A DNA stretch of 64,000 nt from Baylisascaris procyonis (lineage: Eukaryota > Nematoda > Chromadorea > Rhabditida > Ascarididae). Below are positions 1 to 13,082 of this stretch, piece by piece (position 1 is the stretch's first letter; each line of letters opens with the position of its first letter). The DNA lies in contig JAZARR010000008.1 in the NCBI GenBank assembly GCA_037389465.1, forward strand, positions 806,001 to 870,000, in the 5' to 3' direction. The translations under genes were made by a program, and so were the position numbers. The notes under the pieces are model-generated. The model was not told the DNA's origin, ran no database searches, and was given only the letters and a program-made list of their open reading frames with translations.

Positions 1-399
1 TGCGATACGTATGTTTTATATATGCAAATAGCAAAAATATGTGGGTGTAATTTTTCTTTTCGAATGCGGAAATTGCATAAAGTGAACGTCATATGTAGAA
101 TTCCGTAGTACAGTATGCTACCGTAGTATTCGTAGTATGCTACCCATCCAATTTGCATTTCCTTTCCTGTCTCTTTCTCTCTCTCAAAAAAAAACGCCTG
201 TTCTTAATTAGAACGGCATTTCTAGTGGTGTAGTTTTGAGCATTGCAAGTGAGCTTATATTAAGGTTTAACTTGTAACATACATTCAACACAAATAATAT
301 GCAATGAAAGCATTAATTATGTTATATAATAAACGGCAATGAATCGATGACCGATTGCATATCAAACTTCACCATTATAAAATTAAGAAGTTAGAATAC

Positions 400-453
400 C
401 TGTAAGTGGGAAATTATCGAATTGTCTTTTGCTCGTCATCTCATTACATAAGC
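400..453 (-). CDS. Coding exon of an unidentified minus-strand gene (runs off the left edge)
   Basis: A TTTTCATTAG acceptor and an ACAG|GTATTC donor bound 54 bases, two completing a codon, then 17 codons (LCNEMTSKRQFDNFPLT) and one base. The start phase matches the end phase of the exon at 4114-3973. The gene continues past the left edge. No family was recognised. Confidence 0.55.
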
Positions 454-3400
454 CTAATGAAAATTATCGTTTACATTCGTCAATCTGAGGTAGAAAATTG
501 ATGCTTCGGCGAATAGCAAATAGGCCAAGCGGGGGATTCGATTCGATCCTAACTTCAACGAATGACGAATGAAAATCACTTTAACGAAAAGGCGGTCCAA
601 GCGGCGATAATTTCTGTATGGGATTCAATTGATGTCCTTAGGATGTAAATTCAAATAAGCCTTAAGGAGATCGCTAAGAGGAGCGCATATGAGATTTGCA
701 TGAAGGATGTGCACATCGCATTCGGCATACTCATAATTCAAATTCTCAAAATACTGCCGCTATCCCCATATCTCTTATCGTTAAAAACTGCACCAAATGC
801 CAATTTTTAAATCATATGAACGCCAGTAAATTGGATCAACTTTGAAATGAAATAAGGGCTACGAAAACCATTCCAAATCACTCAGCGGGTTTTGGCTTAC
901 ATGAAAGAATAAGGTGATTAGGTTCACATTTTGCTTTTAACTTACATTCACTATTGAAAGGGGTTTTTTTTGGCAAAATATTTTCTCCGCCGCGATGAAA
1001 CTACTTTAGCTATTGGAATATGCAACACATACGTATATATAAGCTGTCACTTTTTGCAATCGCCGGGTATCACTGTTCGTCATCTTAAAAAAAAAAAAAA
1101 TTGCACAATTTACTTCAACTGCATCAAAGTTTTAACGCCTAAAAACGAATCCCTCAAAGATTATCCTAATATAAAGCCCCTTGCACCGATTTCTGTACGA
1201 ATGGGTTTCTCGCTAAGATGGCTATCGCATATTTTAGCGAGTTATCTATCAAATATGACTTTTTCTTAATTTGCATATGTAAAATAATAGAAGGTAAGGA
1301 ATTACAACAATAAACACATTATTTACTGTGATTTCAACAAGTAAACTCATCGCTAAACAACCTTATTATACATTTATCTCATATTACTCAAAATAATATA
1401 AGATACGGTTAGCTGGATCGACGGCATCATAAGCACTAAATGAAAGATATAGCACTTGTTCTAATATGAAAAGCCGTATTCATCGTCCAACCACAAGGAT
1501 GTCAACAAAATTTTGGAAGAGATAAATGCACAATGCTCAAATGAATCGCCAATCGCCCACTAAGTGTTTTATTAACGTAGATCGCTACCACTGATGCAGC
1601 ATTATCCGTAAAAAAACCTATTTATCCCTATTAGAATATGATAAATAAAATGCTTAGAAAAAAAAAGGAAATACGTAGAGCGCATAAGTGCAGCAATAAA
1701 AGCAACATCACAAAGTCACAGTAATCGCTCATCCCGTTTGATTCGAGCGCTCTTCGAGCTTTTTTCAACGACGTATGAACCCAATTACAGCAATAATATG
1801 ATCAAATACAGGAACTTAAAAAATTTCAAATGATATTCGGCTAGAAGCGAATATGAAAATGTGGTAGAGAAAGCTATTAGCGCCATCTATCAAAGCGTCA
1901 TGTACCGATACAATTCGATCAGCGAATCGTAATGGTGATCGATGAAAGTACGATATTACAGTCAATAGAGACGATAGTTTTGAAGGCGATATTCTACTTG
2001 CAAAAAAACAAAAAAAAAACAAAAAAAAAACAAAAAACAAGAAAAAAACAACGTTATAAATGTCATATAAACAAATACTTCATCAAAAATTGAAAAAAAA
2101 ATGAAGAATTTCCGCATCCATTAGAAAAACTCCTTTGCAAAGATATGGCTATTTGTTAGGCGCACATCGAGCAATTCATCAACTATGTAATCACTAAATT
2201 TTCCAATAATATCATCAATTTGTTGCGTAGAGTCCACTTTGAAGATTTCAGAAATTTCAACATTTCCGATTCAAATGGGTTTTGAATCTCATTTCATTTT
2301 TATATTTTCAATAAAACGAATAAAATAAGCAAAGATATCGACACTAATTGATGAAACGTATGCTTTGTTTATCTCATAAAAAATTGCTTTTTTTTTATGC
2401 TTCAACGAACGCAGCGTCATAATATTCTTTGGTCGTATAAACAGATAGAGGAAAGTACAATAAGTAGATGTTTATTTCCTTCTATAATAATCTATAGAGA
2501 ATCTTCTTTCTTGTCTTTAGGTGATAAATTCAACAATAGAGCCGATATGAGTACGCGATTAGTCACATTTAATTATGATTACATGATGCATCTCAAAGAT
2601 TCTTTCGACTTTTAGCCACAGATACCTCATTAGTAGTTTCCGCCTGAGTATGTGTGTATCGCCATCTATCTTAAATCGTGAGTATGTATCACTAGACATC
2701 TTAAAATCCACTCTCCTTCAAAACACAAACATAATTGCTTTGAACTCAACAAAGATTTCAACTTTCATCGAATCATATTTCGCTTCTATTGTTTCCTTAC
2801 TTTTCATTATGCGAATATATTAAATATTCTTTCAGAACAACTTCACAGCTATTTCGTTATGTGTAAATATGTTATTTATTAATGAGCAAAAAGCAAATAT
2901 TTACCGCAGACGGCAATAAAATATATTCACAAATCCGCAAAAAAAAACCAATAGAATTAAAGGAATTTCTATTCGTTATTTCGTTTTCTCTTTATGATAT
3001 CCTCTTTAAAGATATAATCGCTTTGAGAAGTTCACTCGATCTTTCCATTGAAAAATCCTACGAGTAAGAAAGAAATTTTTCGACTTTAAATTATCCGATG
3101 GGGTTATTTTTCTTTTTTTTTTTCAATTTATACATTTCACTAATTCTATGAGTGAAAAAAAAGTCTCTCAACTTTGCAAATTACCTTCTTCTATAAGTCC
3201 TCATGTGTAAACTATGAGGTTATTCAAAGTATTGATTATGCATTATACAGTATATCAACTAAACGGATATTACGGGCATGAATTAAGGCCTATGAGTATC
3301 AATTGTTGTAAAGGTAGTAAGAGGATGGAGAACATATAACAAAAGACATAAAAAGTAAGTTAATGAAGGAGTTTCTGTGAGATTATAAAATAAGCATTAA

Positions 3401-3972
3401 AGAGCATATAAATAACAGGTATGTAGGTGAAAAATTGCTTAAAAATAGATCAATTTGCGCCTTTTTTTTCAAAAAGGTGAAAGATTGATGCAAACTTGAG
3501 CATTGATAGATTGGTTCACGAAAAATTTGTCAATAAAGAACATCCGTAGGTTTTTTTTTCGATGAAGCTGAAGCTAGCAATGAAATATTACACTAACGAT
3601 TGAGTTAAGAAACAACACCACTGAGCCACTTAAGAGTGCTTTTGTTTGTATGGCCAATATTGATCTCTCAGAAGATACAACTTCAATACTCAATTTAAAA
3701 TGCTTTAATTAAAGAAATAAAGCATTTCAATTAAAGTATTCAGCGAGCAAAAGTGATGTGATTAGAGAAAAAAAAAAGCTGAAGTCGATAAAGAAACAAC
3801 CACCCAACTGATAGTGCAGATGCCATTCGGACATTTCAAGTTATGAATTGCATATGAATATAAACAAGCAAAGCATCTATCATATTCATACGACAAATAA
3901 AACAATTCAAACGCCCTTTCGTATGGCTTCATCAACACTAATCGAGAATATTATAAAAGAAGGAAGTCATAC
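454..3972. other. Presumed intron, no other feature seen
   Basis: AT-rich sequence with poly-A and poly-T runs between two phase-compatible exons of the left-edge gene. It contains a small 10-bp hairpin at 3698-3727 and nothing else identifiable. Confidence 0.4.
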
Positions 3973-4114
3973 CTGCATTTGGAGTGGTTACCGGCGTAGG
4001 TACTTCAAGTCGCAGGTCATGATTTGATTGACCTACCGACGAGACCCGAAAACGATTGGGTACCGACGATGAGGACATGTGACCCTGCGAACCGATCAGA
4101 AACAACGCATGAGC
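3973..4114 (-). CDS. Coding exon, Ser/Thr/Pro-rich, unidentified minus-strand gene
   Basis: Open for 47 codons with donor GCAG|GTATGA. The acceptor is either TTCATTCCAG (4114) or GGTTCGCAG (4084), both in the same frame. The peptide includes HMSSSSVPNRFRVSS and LEVPTPVTTPNA, a composition typical of disordered regulatory segments. Phase 1 at its end fits the exon at 453-400. Function unknown. Confidence 0.6.
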
Positions 4115-5890
4115 CTGGAATGAAGCCGAGCTTATGCGTTGGCAAAATAGTATCATTTAGTGAGAGAGTGCAGGTAAACATCGCAACTGCGAAAGGGCAC
4201 GCCTACGACGAGTGTGGCACATGAATACACATTTTCACACATAGACTTGCTTGCTTAAAATTCCGTTCATTAGTGAAAGTGAGATTATTTAACACAGGAA
4301 ACGAGTACATTCAAGGTAGATGGCTGTCTTTATCTAACTTCCGTTTTAATACATTTGATACCTATATTTGATGAAATCATTTATGAAATATTTTATTATC
4401 TCTTAAATATCGTTAATCTATAGCTTAATATTGGCAGGCGATATTATTTTCATTAATTAATGCACTATGACATCATATTTAATTAAACAGAACAATATTC
4501 GAATTAGCATCAATACTCATATGATACTCTATAGTTTTGTTGTTAAGAAACTAAACGAAACCATCTCGAATTGCAACTTCGCTAGCTAGCAATAGATACG
4601 TTCAGCATTTGAAGAGGGCACAAGACGGGAAAAGAAACATTAACGTAGATAGAGTGCATTATTGCGTCTTTCTCTTTTCCAGCACCCCTATAATGTAAGT
4701 ACGCAAAAAAAAAGAGGTTTACTGAACACATTTACCCCGTCCATCTTTCAACTCCCTAAAGTTTTTCACGATCACCTCATAGCCACATTCCACTGAAATT
4801 GTGCTCCTCTCTTATTTCCACATTACTAAAATCGCCTTCAATGATTTCTTGGTTGTTTTTTTTTTTTTTAAGAGACATCTTCATTGCTCATTCATGCGAA
4901 ATAACATCCTAATTTACTAGTTTTTATGAAGAAAAAAAAAATTCAAGAAATGCAGCATTCGTTAATATGAATCGGCCAGAATGCTTGAGCATCGCTGGAA
5001 TGTGGTAAGGGGAAATAAAAGAGATTTGATGAAAATATCAGACGTCAATTTGAGAGTTGAATATACGGACTTTTACTGACACTTAAAACACATACCATTG
5101 GAAGGTGAAAATATTACAGAAAAATCCAACAAAAACTTTTTCATTGTTGAATGTGAATGGAATACAAGAGAGATGTTCGGAAGTTTTCCGAATAACGTAA
5201 ATTCCGAAAAAAACGATACATTCTCGTGGCAATATAGAATAAATTTTAAGATACGATCTAACTGCTATCATTGAATGCCGAGCTAATTTAAGCTATAAAT
5301 CATAGATGAAAGTTACTTCAAAGTATTCGAGTTAAAATTCGATGAAGTGACAATAAATATAAAGGAGAAAACAAGTAATATTATTGCGTTGAGGTCATCT
5401 GCGCTTTTTTCTATTTCCTTTCCAATCGTTCCACTTACTAGAAACGAAACATTAACAATTCTTAGAACGACGAACACAATTCTACTAAGTAAATTTACTC
5501 TTTAAATATAAAAAATAAAAGCAATATCAGTACTACAAGTACATAGGAGCCACTCAACTATTGCGTCATTTCGAACATTTTGAGATGTGGATAATTACAT
5601 CACTCACTCTCTTATTCGATTCACTGATCGACGATGGTGCATTCAACTGATAAGAGAATTGTTTCGTCTTAAAAATAGTCTCATTCATGTAGACAGATAA
5701 TTTCATTACTTCACAATGAATAATAAAAAACACATTCATATTTCATATTTGAATTTGAATGACGCCTTCTATGGATATTCAAAGGACGAATTATTTCCCG
5801 ACTTGCAAATGAAAGATGATCGATTATAAAACAGAAAAATGCAGAATTTAAAGCGATCATAAGCATTTCCAAAGTTAAGGAATCAATGTT

Positions 5891-5893
<3 letters not shown>

Positions 5894-5970
<77 letters not shown>
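5894..5970. repeat. (TA)n microsatellite
   Basis: About 38 uninterrupted TA dinucleotides. Apparent Tyr/Ile reading frames across it on both strands are artefacts. Confidence 0.97.
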
Positions 5971-5975
<5 letters not shown>

Positions 5976-7536
5976 AAGCATAAACATAAAGCCGCCACAA
6001 TGCAGTGTATGAACATAAATTCAAAAAAGCGTTTCAAATGCTCCTTTGTAAGTAAGATTGAAACTGAGGGTTTTTTTTAGCGAAAAGCTTTGAATCTAAC
6101 AAAAATTAGACAGATGGCAGAAATTGTTTTCAAGTGCTGTAAAACTTTACTCGTTGAAATAAGTTAAAGAAGTTATCATGAAGAAATGCTTCTCAAAAAC
6201 ACAAAATGTGTTTTATAAAAATAGTTATTCATTTAAAATCACTTGCAAAGCACGTTACATCTACTCTCTAAAAATGAACCTTAATCGCTTCACAAAATTT
6301 CGCCGATAAAATCCAATCGATTCGGCACTTCAACGTCTTTCATGAAAAAAATATAATCGCCTTAACAAAGAGGAGGGCTCAAAAGAAAAATACATTGTCG
6401 ATTTAATAATCCAAAATTTTCCTTCTCAAAAAATTTTCAAAATTCCAACGTTTAAAATTGTCACTTTCTCGAGTGGTCTCTTAAATATTGAAGTTTTTTT
6501 TCTTATGCTAACATTGCCTCCGATTCTCGTTTTTACGCGAGACGTGAATGTTGGCCGCACTCTACTTTCTCAAGAACATCGTAAGCGAACGATAATATAA
6601 GCGATACATCAATGATATAAGGGCAGGGGTTCTATATGCATGGATTACTGTTGCGAGAACGATAATATAAGCGTCTTTAATGGAAATCATAGGAAAACTC
6701 AAACATCAAGCAGTGGCATTATATCCCCATATTTGGAAAGCTGTTCTCTCATACTTCTAAGGCTTTCATTCTGTTGATGCTGTATCGGGGAATATTCATA
6801 TTATCAACGGTACAGCGCTATACCACTACTATATCACGGTATTACTTACGTCGTACCGATACAAATATAATATTCATACTCAATTGAAATTCACAGTTAA
6901 GGCATAACATCTTTGAATTTTCAACAGCATTTCCGGTAACGAATGCTGTTCATCAATCAAATCTGAAAAAAAAAGAGATCGTGCATAAACCTCTCTGACT
7001 GCTATATTTCAGAGGGGAAAACAAATGATCTCGATCGATTCAAACAAATGATCTCAAAAATCATTTTAAAGCATTTTTAAATACGTAGCGAAATTAATGC
7101 GAAATGAAGATGCCATTTGCTTTTTTCTCGTAAAAAATAATAAAAAAAAATGCATAAAAATTAAAGACGACTATCATCTTCAATTAAGAGATATGGGCAA
7201 CAATCACAGCCGCAAAATAAATAAATCAAAAAAAAAACTTGAATCTAGCAAATTCATCAAAAGGATTTTTTTTTTCTTTTTTTTTGCACTAACCAATCAG
7301 TATCCTCTCACTTTTCTCACCTCATTTTTAGTGAATTGTAATTCAATCACGCTCAACCGTCGTGTAATGCCTCATTCAATGCTTTAAATTCACTCGAATT
7401 CTCAACACTAAATCGATAAGAAATTCATTACAAGAGGATTTCAGGACCCCTCCAGATCATAACTCTTATTTCAATTAAAATTCCCTTTAAAAGCGATCGG
7501 AATTGATATATATTTCATTGCTCCATTGCTATTCAC

Positions 7537-7574
7537 CTTCCCCTGAGGGTTGTAAAGGAATGGAACTTTCCGAC
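7537..7574 (-). CDS. Small coding exon (38 bases), unidentified minus-strand gene
   Basis: Acceptor GATATTTCAG and donor GAAG|GTGAAT. In the frame compatible with the 4114 exon it reads RKVPFLYNPQGK. It is short, so support rests on the splice sites and phase agreement. Confidence 0.45.
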
Positions 7575-7812
7575 CTGAAATATCACCTAATTCGGGGAGG
7601 ACCTGGCAAATTCGAATGGCGCAGATCGACTTTTTCGCAGCACTGCCTAAAAGTGGAGTATATTGCCTCAATAGCGCATCGGTTAAAAACCGATCAATGC
7701 AAACAATGAAAACAGTTCATTGAGGACGAATAAAGATACAAGTCGTTTACCTAATCATTAAATATTTCCATACAAACATATGCATCGAATTGAAAATTGA
7801 TACGGCTCATAC

Positions 7813-7871
7813 CTGCTATAGGAAAATAAGGATATACCGGTATTAAGAAGTCTCGTTTTCCGGAAGCCTCC
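7813..7871 (-). CDS. Possible coding exon, unidentified minus-strand gene
   Basis: Donor GCAG|GTATGA is good; the acceptor (CGGAAAAG) is weak. In the frame that joins the 7574 exon it reads EASGKRDFLIPVYPYFPIA. A second open frame exists (RLLNTGISLFSYS), so the frame is uncertain. Confidence 0.3.
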
Positions 7872-9060
7872 CTTTTCCGGAACAGCAATCAATTTAGTGA
7901 GTGCGGAAGTTCTAACGCCGCCTTTTTGGCAACGCGACAACTATGCGCATAGAGAATTTAGTGCCAGTAGTTTGGTTCGACAATTTTAGCGTACAGATAG
8001 CCATAAAAAATTTGGCAAATACAATGAACTTTTAAATATGGTCCATTACCACAGACGAATAATACGCATAAATTTTCGTTACTAATCGAAAAAGAAACGC
8101 TTCAAAAAGCGCTATTCTCAGCCTCTATGTGAATGTGAACAAAAAAGTGCTTTGCATTTCTGCATTTCCCTCATGAGGCATTTTCATCGATATTTTATAT
8201 AAATTTAGTGATGATTTGAACAACAATATTTATTTTCTATTCACGTTCAAAATATTTCATTGTGCAATTGCAAAACGAACGAAGCATTTTTCGAACGCAA
8301 ATCGGATTTGAATCAGTGTTCCTTATCTCGAAAATGTTTAGCTTTCAAATTTTTGCACTCGATAAATTGTTGGGCACCTGCAACGCGTTCATCCGCTACC
8401 ATTCCAATTTTTTAACGGCTAAGCGCCCCTTCACCGCAACGTCAAGAAGTCAAACTTTTCCCGATGTTTAGACTCGCCGGCGCCTAAACGGCGTTCCCAA
8501 AAACACCATAGAGCGAATGAAGTTAATTCAAGGCGTAGAAAGAGAAATAGGTTATGAATGACGATGCAAAAAAGTGGAATAAATTGTGTATGTAATATTA
8601 TGCCCAATTGACACTGCTATTCAATGCATTAAAAACAACGTTAAGAAGCGGTTTTCCACAAATCAAATGCCGCCTTTTATAGGATAGTTCATCATTTCTT
8701 CGATTATGCAATCGCAGTAAAGCGGAAAACTTGCAAAGAACGATGCGCTTTACAAGAGACAATACTACTGATATTTCACGCCTTTCCATTCTACCAGTTA
8801 GTCGAAGGTACAGGAAATATATAAAACTAGAATTAAATTCCTCCCTCTTATAAAACCTAAAAATATTGAAATTCCCTCCATCCTACACTATACAACTCCC
8901 AAACTAGTTTGCGCATTCATGAAGGTATGCGCGCGACATTTAACTCCATCCCCTGCATACCAATAACCGAAATTAATAAAAAATAAAGGTGTTTTTTTTT
9001 TTTTGCGCCACCACAAATGAGCAATCAATTCGGTCCAAAACCTCTAAGCAAGCCCACTAC

Positions 9061-9085
9061 CTGCAGGAAATGGATGTACATTCAC
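9061..9085 (-). CDS. Candidate 25-base microexon
   Basis: CTTTTCCAG and GTAGTG bound only 25 bases. Its length fits the phases of the flanking candidate exons (10473-10427 and 7871-7813), reading ECTSISC. It is very short and would need transcript support. Confidence 0.3.
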
Positions 9086-10426
9086 CTGGAAAAGGGCTCA
9101 ACAAACGTATGCGCCATCTATCCCACCATTAATCCCTAGAACCGTCGTATTTCGCTTAAATAACTTCAATTCAAAATGCAATATTCAGTAGCATCAATGT
9201 GCACTTACTGAATTAGCTATTGAAATGGACAATTTTTTGATTCAGATAACGTACATTAAAATACACGAAGTTCTTACGTTTCACTGCAATAATCCAGTAC
9301 TTGTCAACTATCGGATTCAATTCCATGAAGAATGGTGATTCACTTCAATAGTTTTATACACTTTTTCCACTATCATCAAAACCCGAGGGGAGAAAAGGTG
9401 AAGCGGAGCGGTGGAAGAAGGGAGAAGGAAAATGAGAGGAAATGGTCATCTCCACTAGTTCAAAGTAATTAAAATGGGATCGAATGAACTCTTATAAAGT
9501 TGCTTAGGTATATATGCGTAGCAGTTTGAAGGCAATAAATATCTCATCCTTCTTATTAATGTTTTTTTATCCATTTCACTAGACGCGCTTGCAATTGGCA
9601 TGGTTTTTACTTAAATTTTCTTATAACTCGAGCGTAGTTTGGTTGCTAGTATGCTTTGGATCCAATCGATTAGCAATCCACTCACCCCTTCAGCATTCCA
9701 TTGCTTTCAGAAACACTCATAACATAGCGTTTTCTATTATTTTGAAAGTGCATCATGAGGGCAAAATTCTTCGCATACGTAAGTGATATCCGCTACGATT
9801 ACACAGCAGCTTCCACTTGTGAATCAACACAAATCCACGAAAATGAAATAGTTCGTTCAGTATATTAGGGTCCCCTCCTTATCCCCTTTGCAATTTTCGT
9901 TGCAATAAAATCATTTGAAAGAATATCAATACGATTAGCGAATATTCCCCTCGCATATACAAGAATATTTGCATATATTTCCATAGAAATTAGCAAAAAA
10001 AAAAAAAGAAAAATTCTGGGAAGCAATATCACTACATAAATGATGTAAATGACAATTGAATAACGACAACTTTATGTTAATTTCCGTCAAACAATAAAAT
10101 TCCGCAGAAATGATTTTTTAGTGAAATTACAAAATATCACATAAAATGATATTGATTTGTATTCCCAGCAAAACAATTATAGAGGTGAAATTTAATATTG
10201 ATTACTTGATTATAAGCCGATATAAGCGTTACGCAAAAAGTTTATCGCTTTACCTAACGCAACAACCATCCCGTCGAACCAACTTATCACACCTTTATCA
10301 ATGAATGCAACTAATGCTGATAAATATCGCGCTCGTTCTATATCTCTGCCCGATTTTATCAGCTGTTATCATTGCTAACCGCTGATGTAATGTCCCATTA
10401 AAAACACAGTGAAACCATATCAATAC

Positions 10427-10473
10427 CTGATATCTGATTGAGAAGGTCTCTAACAACCTCTTTGACCATACTA
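10427..10473 (-). CDS. Coding exon, unidentified minus-strand gene
   Basis: Acceptor GCTTGACAG, donor TCAG|GTATTG, 47 bases. The best frame reads SMVKEVVRDLLNQIS, amphipathic and helix-like. Phase 2 at the start and 1 at the end fit its neighbours at 11364-11334 and 9085-9061. Confidence 0.45.
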
Positions 10474-10809
10474 CTGTCAAGCAAGCTGTATACTATATTA
10501 TGTTTTCTACTATAGTAAATAATCTCAATATTGCTCTCTATAATGCTTTCGGCTAAATAAAATGGAATTTCGAGACTTCTGGAAGCGATAGATTTAAAGC
10601 CCTATTCCGATAGTCTCGACGTTTGGAAACGTTCGACTTCTGGAGTCAAAAAATCGGCAATCTGAACAAAAAATTTTTTGCTGCCAACACTATATAGAGA
10701 GTCACAACGCCAAATACTTATGCATCAATCATCTCTTGAAAAAAAATTTTACAGAAAGAAATAAGGATGTCTTGAATATTAGACAGTCTATTTTTAAAAG
10801 AAGACGAAG

Positions 10810-10931
10810 GAATCTCTAAAACGAAAGAGGAAAATCTCTCAATGCAAGGAGGAAAACTTCTCAAGGGAAAGAAGAATACCTCTCAACGAAACGAGGAATA
10901 CCTCTCAAAGAAAGGAGGCATACCTTTCATG
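10810..10931. repeat. 22-bp tandem repeat, about 5.5 copies
   Basis: Diverged 22-base units of the form ATACCTCTCAA-GAAA-GAGGA run from 10810 through five full copies, then a partial sixth. It lies in a presumed intron between the candidate exons at 11364 and 10473. Confidence 0.85.
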
Positions 10932-11333
10932 TGAAGAATTTTTGTCCATGTTCTGAGACAAAAAGGAGATGAAAATTACATATAACGTACACGATATAAG
11001 AGAACAAGGAATAATAAAGATGAAAGTTGCGATTATAAGTAATATATAGTCATAATTTCATAGTACATAGCAGATTAACATATATTATTATGCGTAAGCG
11101 GTCAGGAATATGAAAAATAATGCGTCATATCTATAATGTGCTAAGTGGGCAATTTTACAGATGATGATAGATGGATGGATAAGAGAGCGAACGAAATGAA
11201 GAGAAGAGTACGAACAAATATTGTGGATGAGAGCTTTTGAAGTTGGAAATTTGCGAACGAGAGAGCTTTAGAGATGAAATCGAGTTCGAGTGCAAGAACG
11301 AGATCGAATTCGGGTGCAAAAAATGAGACTTAC

Positions 11334-11364
11334 CTAGTGGAAGTAGTGCCACTCAAAGCGATTA
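11334..11364 (-). CDS. Candidate small coding exon with consensus donor
   Basis: It ends at AG|GTAAGT, a perfect donor. It is preceded by GTTAGCAG (start 11364), or alternatively by GTGCAG (start 11378) in the same frame. It reads IALSGTTST and ends in phase 2, as the 10473 exon needs. Confidence 0.4.
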
Positions 11365-13004
11365 CTGCTAACATATGACTGCACTCGTAAAAGTAGCTAT
11401 GCACCTAAGATGCAGCTGTTTTGTCAATGCAACACTGCTGATTCACATGGGCAAATAATTGAACAATTCTATTAGTTCGCTTCCAATTCACGGAAAATTT
11501 GCTCACCTTGCAATATGATTCCTTTAGTTTACAATATATTATTTTTAACTAAATAATGGTTATAATCATTTACCTAAGAAATTATAAAGAGGTCTTTGAT
11601 TGTAAAATCCTCATCCCCTCCCCTCCCCGTTCTCGAAGAAAAATGCCCCATTTTCATATCTCAAGCTCAAGAAACTGCTACTGCATAGTACTAAAAATTT
11701 CAACACAAACGCCATTCTCGCTCCAATAAAATCACCTTCTGTAAACGACTCTTTGCAAAGCTGGAAAACTTATAACCCCATCACGGTATTGAGGTTATAA
11801 ATTTCTCGGTAATATGATAACCATTTTCGAGCATTACATATAAAAAAAAACTTGCCAGACATCGTAAAAAGTCCTTATATAAGCGATAATCTAATTTAGA
11901 ATAATATAATAAATAATGCAGATACCATAAGCAAGGTGAAAAGAACGAAACGAATAGCACAGATGGGAACAATTATACTAAAAGCAAAAACCTCTAATAT
12001 TTGAGAGATGAATTTTGGATTAACCTTGAATTGATATTAAAATAGTACTCTGCTTAAGCAAATATTCAGCAGTAGAAAAATAAAGAAGAAATTTTACAAC
12101 CGTCAAATTCTTTAATATCACATATGAAAGGCGCAAAAATTCTAATTTTATTAGCGAATAAAAAACACATAGAACACAGCATAGAGATAATTCGTAATCA
12201 GCATTTAGAAAATGAGTAGCCAAATTCTCGTTGAATTAGATATAACCCCCTTCCTCTCAAAGTCCCCTCTATCATATCAGATTAACTATCTTCCTAATAA
12301 AATATTAGTTCCCTAAATTGTTAAGTAAAATACGAATTATTTGACGTATAATTCCCGCCTGGGATATTGTTTACACAGGCAATGAACAAGACAATGTTCA
12401 AGAAGATGCATTACAATGAATGAGTGCAACTAGGGCAAATAGCACCGCTCGCAAGTGATTATTGGCAGCGACAGATAGCGCGCACACGCGCTCCGCACGC
12501 AACTACCTATCGCCAGCCGATTCTCTTGTTGTTGCGTGTTTTACTGCTCGCAGCCGATTGGCACAAGGCTTAGTGGAATCTCGTTTAGCTGTGGCTTAAC
12601 GATTAAAGAGGTTCACCAAAAATAAGATTTTGAGTGGAGCTGATTTTTTGCATGCAAGCATATTATTCCAGATGCATAGTTATCCGACTTCTGTATATAT
12701 TAGATAGTCATCACCAAGCATCAACAAGTGAATAAAACCTGTCATGCTGGATATGCCCAAAGATATGTGAAGTTTGTGATAATATCAAAAATATTCAACG
12801 AAAAGTTGGAATCTCTCTAACGATGCGGCATAACGATAATGCTTGAAAGTCATCCTATTGAGTCATAGACCAACATTATCCAAGAGGTGTATGCAGTTTA
12901 TGCAAGAGCTATTAAACATCGAATATAGAGAATTCAAAAATCATGAACAACAATCTTATAGGAGGAACTAATAAATTTTGAGAATAAAAGACGAGAATTC
13001 CTAC

Positions 13005-13082
13005 CATCGAAGCATTTAGAATTACAACTATCGGAAACTTTCGCCAATCTTTTTGTTCCACGAAAATCTCTTTCTCAGAATT
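13005..13082 (-). CDS. Coding exon, unidentified minus-strand gene
   Basis: GTTATTGCAG acceptor and ATG|GTAGGA donor enclose exactly 26 codons, phase 0 to 0, reading NSEKEIFVEQKDWRKFPIVV then ILNASM. Composition is convincingly coding. Its end phase does not match the next exon seen at 11364, so another exon lies between or this is a separate gene. Confidence 0.55.

Noticed and set aside
5711..6080. Long Tyr/Ile-repeat reading frames on both strands
   Set aside because: They are translations of a TA microsatellite with no splice or start context.
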